Source: Hoskinsella mucinilytica (lineage in GTDB: Bacteria; Bacillota_I; Bacilli_A; Erysipelotrichales; Erysipelotrichaceae). From it: a stretch of DNA of 11,814 nt. A program made the translations under genes and the position numbers. Numbering within the stretch: the first letter of the stretch is position 1; each line of letters opens with the position of its first letter. This document shows positions 7,085 through 11,814 of the stretch, piece by piece. The stretch spans positions 1-11,814 of the forward strand of contig NZ_JBEQZJ010000067.1 of the NCBI RefSeq assembly GCF_045223415.1, written 5' to 3'. The notes under the pieces are model-generated. The model was not told where the DNA came from. It searched no databases and saw only the letters and a program-made list of their open reading frames with translations.

Positions 7085-7507
7085 TTAAACGTCTAATTTT
7101 TCATATTCCAGATCATTGACTTCTTCTAACCACTCGTTAAATGCTCCCTCTGCCGGCACTCCTATCGCCAAATGAGAAAACCAGCTATCCTTGGTTGCGC
7201 CATGCCAATGTTTCACTTCAGGTGGAATATTGACAACATCTCCTGTATGAAGCTTTTGTGCTGGTTTGCCCCATTCTTGATACCAGCCATTACCTCCGGT
7301 AACCAATAAAATTTGTCCACCGCAATGATGAATATGCCAATGATTTCTACAACCCGGTTCAAAGGTTACATTACCGATTCCAAACGGCTTCGTTGTTAAC
7401 ATATGCAAATAACTTGTACCGTTAAAATAATCAGCATATGCTGTGTTTTCATCACCTAATGGAAAAACTTCTTTTTCCAAATCCTTTAACATTTGTTCCT
7501 TATCCAT
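7085..7507 (-). CDS. Single-domain cupin protein
   Basis: A 140-residue small cupin. Motif 1 is visible as PGCRNHWHIHHCGGQILLVTGG, supplying H56 and H58, with Q65 where many cupins have the Glu ligand. Motif 2 is GDVVNIPPEVKHWHG, supplying H100 or H102. It is therefore probably a metal-binding beta barrel. This subfamily (with CGGQILLVT and WYQEWG) is often found beside carboxymuconolactone-decarboxylase-like genes. Its reaction is undefined, and dioxygenase, isomerase or small-molecule binding are all possible. The start has AGGAGGA seven bases upstream, and the TAG stop of the preceding CMD gene lies within this ribosome site (TAGGAGGAAG). That implies tight translational coupling. It is the last gene of its operon. 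Confidence 0.88.
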   Translation of the reverse strand: MDKEQMLKDLEKEVFPLGDENTAYADYFNGTSYLHMLTTKPFGIGNVTFEPGCRNHWHIHHCGGQILLVTGGNGWYQEWGKPAQKLHTGDVVNIPPEVKHWHGATKDSWFSHLAIGVPAEGAFNEWLEEVNDLEYEKLDV

Positions 7508-7517
7508 GTGCTTCCTC

Positions 7518-8240
7518 CTATTTTGTTACTTCATTTATAATCGCAATTGCATTCAATGTTCTGGGATAGCCGATATATGGCTGACATTGCGTAATCGCTT
7601 CAATCAGATCTTGGCGTGTATTTCCTGCGGCAAGATTCGCTTTCGTATGAGCATGAAGCTGTTTTTCACACCCGCCTAAAGAAGCAATGACACAAAAGGT
7701 CAATAGCTCTCTTGTTTTCATATCCAGACCTTTTCTTGTGTAAAAGTCACCGAAACAATGCGCAGACAAATGATTCTGGATATGTTTTAGATCCTGAAAA
7801 GCATTATCATGCCCTGCTTGAATGTTATCTCTTCCAAATACTGAGCATTGTTTCTCAAAGCCTTTTTCAAATCTTGTTTGTTCATTCACCACGCTCATAG
7901 AAGCTGTTGAGGTATTGATCATTTCTTCTTTACCTACCTCATGAATATAGTTCAAGGCATCATTTACACTCAATAAACCCGCATAAGGAATCGCTTGATA
8001 CACTGCTTCTTTGATGACTTCCATATCAGTACCTAACTGTAATAAAACTAACACATGATCCTTGATCAGCTCTTTGCCATCCTTTGCGGCCATAACTGCC
8101 AAAGTAATCAGTTCTCTTTTTTCCAAGTCCATGGTTCCATGTGCATATATTTCATCAAAGATATGATGATTCATGATTTCTTGCATCTCTTTATCTTCTT
8201 GAAAATAAGAAACCTCTGTCAAATATTGTCGAATATTCAT
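7518..8240 (-). CDS. Tandem carboxymuconolactone decarboxylase (CMD/AhpD-like) protein
   Basis: A 240-residue protein made of two related CMD domains. Domain 1 (about 30-105) has LEKRELITLAVMAAKDGK, H62 and PYAG (85-88). Domain 2 (about 165-238) has MKTRELLTFCVIASLGGC, C191, H198 and PYIG. Domain 2 keeps the single Cys and the His expected of a CMD/alkylhydroperoxidase-D-like redox or proton-transfer site. Domain 1 has no Cys at the matching place (residues 55-56), and the first Cys of the whole protein is C132. The true substrate is unknown, and the decarboxylase name is only a family label. ATG at 8240 follows AAAGGATGTGAG. It heads the operon with the cupin, under a promoter that shares LysR-type elements with the reductase-lysR operon. 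Confidence 0.88.
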   Translation of the reverse strand: MNIRQYLTEVSYFQEDKEMQEIMNHHIFDEIYAHGTMDLEKRELITLAVMAAKDGKELIKDHVLVLLQLGTDMEVIKEAVYQAIPYAGLLSVNDALNYIHEVGKEEMINTSTASMSVVNEQTRFEKGFEKQCSVFGRDNIQAGHDNAFQDLKHIQNHLSAHCFGDFYTRKGLDMKTRELLTFCVIASLGGCEKQLHAHTKANLAAGNTRQDLIEAITQCQPYIGYPRTLNAIAIINEVTK

Positions 8241-8263
8241 TTTCTCACATCCTTTATATGTAT

Positions 8264-8292
8264 AGTGTAATGCGATTGATACTTAATGTCTA
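8264..8292 (-). promoter_or_regulatory. Promoter of the CMD-cupin operon
   Basis: Minus-strand -35 TAGACA (8292-8287), a 17-base spacer and a weaker -10 TACACT (8269-8264), predicting a start near 8257, 17 bases before the ATG. The -35 is embedded in GTATTAGACAT (8296-8286), identical to the reductase promoter. The poor -10 fits a promoter that needs an activator. Confidence 0.6.
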
Positions 8293-8315
8293 ATACCTAT
8301 CAGCTATCTTTCTTC

Positions 8316-8330
8316 ATGCTTTACAAGCAT
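8316..8330. promoter_or_regulatory. Probable LysR binding site (T-N11-A dyad) at the CMD promoter
   Basis: ATGC-N7-GCAT (ATGCTTTACAAGCAT, extended by C and G to a longer dyad at 8315-8331) is centred at 8323, about -66 from the predicted start. It is offset 30 bases from the GTATTAGACAT motif, exactly as at the other promoter. It can be drawn as a hairpin, but neither strand has a T tract after it, so an operator is the better reading. Confidence 0.62.
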
Positions 8331-8336
8331 GCTAGG

Positions 8337-8367
8337 AAAAGACGAATCAAACCTTTGATTCGTCTTT
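8337..8367 (-). terminator. Terminator hairpin overlapping the end of the glucosidase gene
   Basis: AAAGACGAATCAAA and TTTGATTCGTCTTT (minus strand 8367-8354 and 8351-8338) form a perfect 14-bp inverted repeat with a very short loop. The first arm is coding, specifying the C-terminal residues, and the second arm contains the TGA stop (8349-8347). The following T tract is short (TTTTCC), so termination may be partial or the hairpin may protect an mRNA end. Confidence 0.68.
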
Positions 8368-9768
8368 GATGCATGATTCATGTTGTTGAATCACTTCTTG
8401 ATACCAATAAAAACTATCTTTTTTGATTCTTTCCATATTCTTTAGGTCATGTTCCTCTCGATCTACGTAAACAAAACCATAACGTTTTCCATAGCCTTGA
8501 TGTGTACTTACAAGATCCATAAAAGACCATGGACAATAGCCAATCAGATCCACACCATCGCTTATTGCCAATTGTGCTTGATAGAAGTGACGTTTATAGT
8601 AATCAATGCGATATAAGTCATGAACACATCCATCTTCACTCAATTGGTCTTTTGCGCCCAATCCATTTTCCGTTATCAAAATCGGTAGATGATATCGATC
8701 ATAAACTCTTCTTAACGTAACTCTCAACCCAACGGAATCTACCATCCAACCGAATTCAGTCTGTTCTAGATGCTCATTTGTAGCACCACGGTAAACGCCT
8801 TCTTCCCCAATCATCACTTGTTGATCACCATTTCTAGGCTGACAATCTGTGCCATCATTTCTACTGGCACTTACCGTTGCACTTGCATAATAGTTTACAC
8901 CGATAATATCCGGTTTTGCTTTTGCGATAAGTTCCATATCACCTTTTTCTATTACCGGCATATAACCTTTTTCTTCTAAATAAGACCATGCCAAAGTATT
9001 GTATCTTCCATGAACTGCTACATCAAGATATAACCAACATCGAATACTTTCCCAATTATCTGCGGCAATGACATCTGATGGATGACATGTTTCTGGATAA
9101 ATCGCAGTGATATTCGGTGCAGGCCCGATCTTTGCTTGCGGACATAGCTCATGACACAAAAGGGTTGCTTTTGCGGCAGCAACAAACATGTGATGACATT
9201 GTTGATAAAGCTCTTTTTTTGTTGGTACCTTACCCGGATTCATTGCGTTTGGATGATTGATCATAACATTTTGTTCATTGATCGTTAACCAATACTTGAC
9301 TCTATCACCATAATGCTCGAACAATATTCTTGCATATGTTTCAAAAGCATCGATGGTCGATCTAAGGTTCCATCCTCCCTTTTGATGAAGTGCATAAGGG
9401 AGGTCAAAATGATACATAGTCACGATTGGCTCAATACCATAACGTAAAAGCTCATCTATCAATTGATCATAAAATTGTATCCCTGCTTGATTGATTTCAG
9501 TTTCTCCATCCGGTAAGATCCTTGTCCATGCGATAGAAAAACGGTATGCTTTGAGTCCCAATTCAGCCATCAATTTTACATCTTCTTTCCAATGATGATA
9601 ATGATCACTGGCTATCTTAAAATCTGTAATACCTTTCGTTGGCTCATGAACATCTTGTACAGATAATCCTTTACCATCCTCTAGATAAGCTCCTTCTACT
9701 TGATACGCAGAAGTAGAAGCACCCCATAGAAAATTTCCTGGGAAATCTTTTATTTTTTTATGATACAT
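8347..9768 (-). CDS. bglA: 6-phospho-beta-glucosidase, glycoside hydrolase family 1
   Basis: A 473-residue cytoplasmic GH1 enzyme that hydrolyses phosphorylated beta-glucosides delivered by the adjacent PTS. The family N-terminal signature FLWGASTSAYQVEGA is at 13-27. The acid/base Glu is E165 in LTINEQN and the nucleophile is E367 in ITENG. The 6-phosphate site matches the LacG/BglA pattern: S421, K428 and Y430 in SFMDLVSTHQGYGKRYG. In LacG-type 6-phospho-beta-galactosidases a Trp follows that Ser; here it is T422, favouring a glucoside over a galactoside (family knowledge from memory). The ATG is 8 bases after the permease stop, and the overlapping AGGTAGGTAG serves as ribosome site, so it is co-transcribed and probably coupled. 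A terminator hairpin starts inside its last codons. Confidence 0.93.
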   Translation of the reverse strand: MYHKKIKDFPGNFLWGASTSAYQVEGAYLEDGKGLSVQDVHEPTKGITDFKIASDHYHHWKEDVKLMAELGLKAYRFSIAWTRILPDGETEINQAGIQFYDQLIDELLRYGIEPIVTMYHFDLPYALHQKGGWNLRSTIDAFETYARILFEHYGDRVKYWLTINEQNVMINHPNAMNPGKVPTKKELYQQCHHMFVAAAKATLLCHELCPQAKIGPAPNITAIYPETCHPSDVIAADNWESIRCWLYLDVAVHGRYNTLAWSYLEEKGYMPVIEKGDMELIAKAKPDIIGVNYYASATVSASRNDGTDCQPRNGDQQVMIGEEGVYRGATNEHLEQTEFGWMVDSVGLRVTLRRVYDRYHLPILITENGLGAKDQLSEDGCVHDLYRIDYYKRHFYQAQLAISDGVDLIGYCPWSFMDLVSTHQGYGKRYGFVYVDREEHDLKNMERIKKDSFYWYQEVIQQHESCIKDESKV

Positions 9769-9776
9769 GATACTAC

Positions 9777-11612
9777 CTACCTTTCCAACCTTAGTAGCTG
9801 TTCACCACCGGTGATTGCTTTTTCTTTCTCTACATGAATGGAAGAAAATTCTTTGCTATTGGTCACAATGACCATGGTTTGTAGACAATATCCTTCCTTT
9901 TCAATCGCTTCTTTATCAAAAGTCAGTAAGGTTTGTCCTGCTTTCACATGATCTCCTTGTGAGATAAAAGCTTCAAAATGAGCACCTTGTAATTCTACCG
10001 TATCGATACCCACATGGATCAATACTTCTACTCCTGAATCAGATACGATACCTATTGCATGTTTACTTGGAAATAAGGTCACTACTTCACCATCAAAAGG
10101 TGCGACAACACGATTATTTGTTGGTTCTATGACAACTCCATCTCCCATAGCACCACAAGCAAATGCTTCATCCTTTGCCTCCTTTAATGCCTTTACATCT
10201 CCTTCGATCGGTGCGAATACATCCATCATATCCTCTTTTACTTCCTCTGTTGTTTCATAACGATAACTTAAGACCCATGTAATGATCGCAGTCACAATGA
10301 TACTGATGATCAATGCGATAAGAATGTTATAGAAAAACGTCATGGTATCATCCCCGATATAAAGCAATACAGCAGGAAGACCGGAAGATCCTGTCGCAAA
10401 GCGATGGGTATGTGTTAAGCCGGCATAAAGACCTCCGAAACCACCACCGATCATTGACGCAATCAAAGGATATTTTTTAGGAAGATTTACACCATACAAC
10501 GCAGGTTCGCTAATTCCCATATAAGCGGTAATGGATCCTGAAGTCGCAAGTTGTTTGATCTTTTTATCTTTGGTACGAATCGCAACCACTAAGGCAGCGG
10601 TAGCTTGTGCAATATTAGAACATACACAACCTGGACCAAAAATACTATCATAACCTAAGGTTCCCATTTGCATAACACCCAATGGAGCAACCCCATTATG
10701 TAAGCCAAACATAACCATCAACGGTAAGAATCCGCCAATCAATACAGCCGGAGCCCAACTTGCATTGGTACTTAAAAAGGTAAAGAAATCCGCAAGATAT
10801 CCACCTAGAATACTACCGATGGGACCAAGCAATGATAATGCAAGGGTTCCCATGATCAAGAACGTCAACATTGGCACAAATACCAATTCCACAGCCTTTG
10901 GTATCCATCGATTTAAGAACTTCTCGACATAAGATTGAACAAATACGATCAAAATGATCGGGATAACGGTAGAAGTATAAGTAGCAAGTGTAAATGGTAT
11001 GATACCAAAGAAATGTATCGGTTCATTGGCACTTACCAAAGCGGTCCAATTCGGATGCATCAAGATTGCGGCCACAGATACAGCCAAAATAGGATTACAT
11101 TTTAACTTCTGTGCTTCGGTAAAGGCCAACAACATCGGCAAGAAGAAGAACACTCCATCTGCGAATAAATTTAATAAATAATAGGTTTGAGAATCCGTTG
11201 TTATAACCTTACATACAACCAATAGTGCCAATACTGCCTTGACCATACCGGCACCGGATAACGCAGGTATGATTGGTTGGAATGTTCCTGCCACAAAATC
11301 AATGATGGTTATCGCTATTCCTTTTTTCTGTTTCGTTTCAACTTGTTGTGTTTGCTTATGATCTATGAATTTATCCACCTCTTCAAACACATCTTTTACA
11401 TGCGTACCGATAACGATTTGATATACTCCTGCATTTAAAATGACTTTCGCAACGCCATCCAATGCTTCAATGGCTTTTTGATCTGCTTTATTTTCATCTA
11501 TCAAATGAAAGCGTAGACGTGTTTGACAATGATAAACATCTTGTATGTTTGATTTTCCTCCGACTAGCTTTACAATATCCAAAGCTAATGCTTCTTGTTT
11601 TTTACTCATCAT
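9777..11612 (-). CDS. bglF: Beta-glucoside PTS permease, EIIBCA fusion
   Basis: A 611-residue membrane permease of the glucose/beta-glucoside PTS superfamily that imports and phosphorylates its sugar with phosphate from HPr. Domain order is EIIB (about 1-85, phosphocysteine C29 in YHCQTRLRF), EIIC (about 105-460, many membrane segments, substrate loop GISEPALYGV) and EIIA (about 468-611, H518 in SKHAIG and phospho-His H533 in VLIHVGIDTVEL). The order and length match BglF/BglP. The first of two consecutive ATGs has AGGAGG five bases upstream. The specific sugar (salicin, arbutin, cellobiose or similar) cannot be read. It is followed at once by the 6-phospho-beta-glucosidase, which completes the pathway to glucose-6-phosphate. 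Expression is probably under catabolite control through the cre-like site on its promoter. No BglG/LicT antiterminator gene lies in the window. Confidence 0.94.
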   Translation of the reverse strand: MMSKKQEALALDIVKLVGGKSNIQDVYHCQTRLRFHLIDENKADQKAIEALDGVAKVILNAGVYQIVIGTHVKDVFEEVDKFIDHKQTQQVETKQKKGIAITIIDFVAGTFQPIIPALSGAGMVKAVLALLVVCKVITTDSQTYYLLNLFADGVFFFLPMLLAFTEAQKLKCNPILAVSVAAILMHPNWTALVSANEPIHFFGIIPFTLATYTSTVIPIILIVFVQSYVEKFLNRWIPKAVELVFVPMLTFLIMGTLALSLLGPIGSILGGYLADFFTFLSTNASWAPAVLIGGFLPLMVMFGLHNGVAPLGVMQMGTLGYDSIFGPGCVCSNIAQATAALVVAIRTKDKKIKQLATSGSITAYMGISEPALYGVNLPKKYPLIASMIGGGFGGLYAGLTHTHRFATGSSGLPAVLLYIGDDTMTFFYNILIALIISIIVTAIITWVLSYRYETTEEVKEDMMDVFAPIEGDVKALKEAKDEAFACGAMGDGVVIEPTNNRVVAPFDGEVVTLFPSKHAIGIVSDSGVEVLIHVGIDTVELQGAHFEAFISQGDHVKAGQTLLTFDKEAIEKEGYCLQTMVIVTNSKEFSSIHVEKEKAITGGEQLLRLER

Positions 11613-11630
11613 GGTTTCCTCCTGGGATTA

Positions 11631-11693
11631 GGATGAAAAGAGCGTTGTTCATCCAGCAATTGCTTTTGTCCGGTTTGGATTGCTTGCTCTTTT
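11631..11693 (-). promoter_or_regulatory. Structured leader of the PTS operon with two competing stems
   Basis: In the minus-strand transcript AAAAGAGC (11693-11686) can pair with GCTCTTTT (11643-11636), helped by an inner AGCAAT/ATTGCT stem (11684-11679 with 11660-11655). Alternatively GGATGAA (11654-11648) pairs with TTCATCC (11637-11631), whose loop and arm include the GCTCTTTT segment. The two folds exclude each other, as in attenuators. No consensus BglG/LicT antiterminator target is recognisable. Whether this regulates anything is unproven. Confidence 0.4.
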
Positions 11694-11705
11694 TTCCTCG
11701 CTTAT

Positions 11706-11734
11706 AAATTAGCATACGAAAAAAGCGGTTTCAA
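11706..11734 (-). promoter_or_regulatory. Promoter of the PTS-glucosidase operon
   Basis: Minus-strand -35 TTGAAA (11734-11729), a 17-base spacer and an extended -10 TGC-TAATTT (11714-11706). This predicts a start near 11699 and a leader of about 87 bases. An alternative pair, TTGCTT (11738-11733) with TATGCT (11716-11711) at 16 bases, overlaps it. Either way the cre-like site covers the -35 and spacer. Confidence 0.5.
11720..11734 (-). promoter_or_regulatory. cre-like (CcpA) site on the PTS promoter
   Basis: Minus-strand TTGAAACCGCTTTTT matches the cre consensus WTGNAANCGNWNNCW at 14 of 15 positions (T in place of the second-last C). It overlaps the -35 element, the expected place for repression by CcpA when glucose is present. 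Repression is inferred. Confidence 0.5.
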
Positions 11735-11751
11735 GCAATTCCACGATTACG

Positions 11752-11808
11752 AAAAAAGGTTTCATTTTTTAAGTGTTTTATCTTGTTTTATATGAAAAAA
11801 CATGAAAC
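11752..11808 (-). terminator. Possible terminator of an unseen upstream minus-strand gene
   Basis: Minus-strand GTTTCATGTTTTTT (11808-11795) pairs with AAAAAATGAAAC (11770-11759) with one bulged G, then CTTTTTT follows. The loop is long (24 bases) and the stem is A/T-rich, so this is tentative. It would imply a separate gene ending just right of the window. Confidence 0.4.
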
Positions 11809-11814
11809 TTTATA

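Noticed and set aside
8315..8331. Hairpin CATGCTT-TAC-AAGCATG as a terminator
   Set aside because: No T tract follows on either strand, and the same dyad at the same promoter distance occurs before the aldo/keto reductase gene, so an operator is more likely.
39..11612. A mobile element, toxin-antitoxin pair or defence system
   Set aside because: No transposase, integrase, terminal repeats, small toxin-like pairs or nuclease/helicase genes are visible; all ten genes are metabolic, regulatory or secreted-structural.
11613..11705. LicT/BglG antiterminator (RAT) sequence before the PTS gene
   Set aside because: I could not align the leader with the known RAT consensus; only unrelated stems are present.

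Overview
The window comes from an AT-rich, low-GC Gram-positive bacterium (Bacillota). Evidence for this is the strong AGGAGG-type ribosome binding sites on nearly every gene, two sites resembling the CcpA catabolite-repression element (cre), and a sugar-PTS gene set. A gut Erysipelotrichia-like host would fit, but that is an inference; nothing in the sequence fixes the taxon. I see ten protein genes, nine on the minus strand, and no RNA genes, insertion sequences, CRISPR arrays or phage genes. No gene-free stretch exceeds about 200 bases.

Layout in minus-strand transcription order. (1) 11613-11814: promoter, cre-like site and a structured leader. These feed a two-gene operon: a beta-glucoside PTS permease with domain order EIIB-EIIC-EIIA (11612-9777) and a family GH1 6-phospho-beta-glucosidase (9768-8347). 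The permease imports and phosphorylates an aryl- or alkyl-beta-glucoside or beta-disaccharide, and the glucosidase splits the product. (2) A two-gene operon with a tandem carboxymuconolactone-decarboxylase-like protein (8240-7518) and a cupin (7507-7085), closed by a terminator. (3) A two-gene operon with a YajO-like aldo/keto reductase (6933-5956) and a LysR regulator (5934-5056). Operons 2 and 3 start from promoters with the same architecture: an ATGC-N7-GCAT dyad (a T-N11-A LysR-type site) near -66 and an identical 11-mer covering the -35 box, 30 bases apart in both. This makes the two operons a likely LysR-controlled regulon, probably for redox or electrophile metabolism.

(4) An AraC-family regulator on the plus strand (3887-5047) ends 8 bases from the LysR stop. 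It is divergent from a secreted protein built almost entirely of LxxG heptad repeats (3704-2187). Their shared intergenic region holds a perfect 9-base dyad (TATCATTGC / GCAATGATA), a further half-site and a cre-like site. (5) A final minus-strand operon of a MupG-type 6-phospho-muramidase family protein (2035-938) and a ROK-family sugar kinase (941-39), overlapping by ATGA and closed by a strong terminator at the left edge.

Taken together this is a carbohydrate-scavenging neighbourhood (beta-glucosides, and possibly muropeptide-derived sugars) interrupted by a small LysR redox regulon and an AraC-linked surface or secreted repeat protein. The most novel items are the paired LysR promoters and the stand-alone LxxG protein with its palindromic control region.
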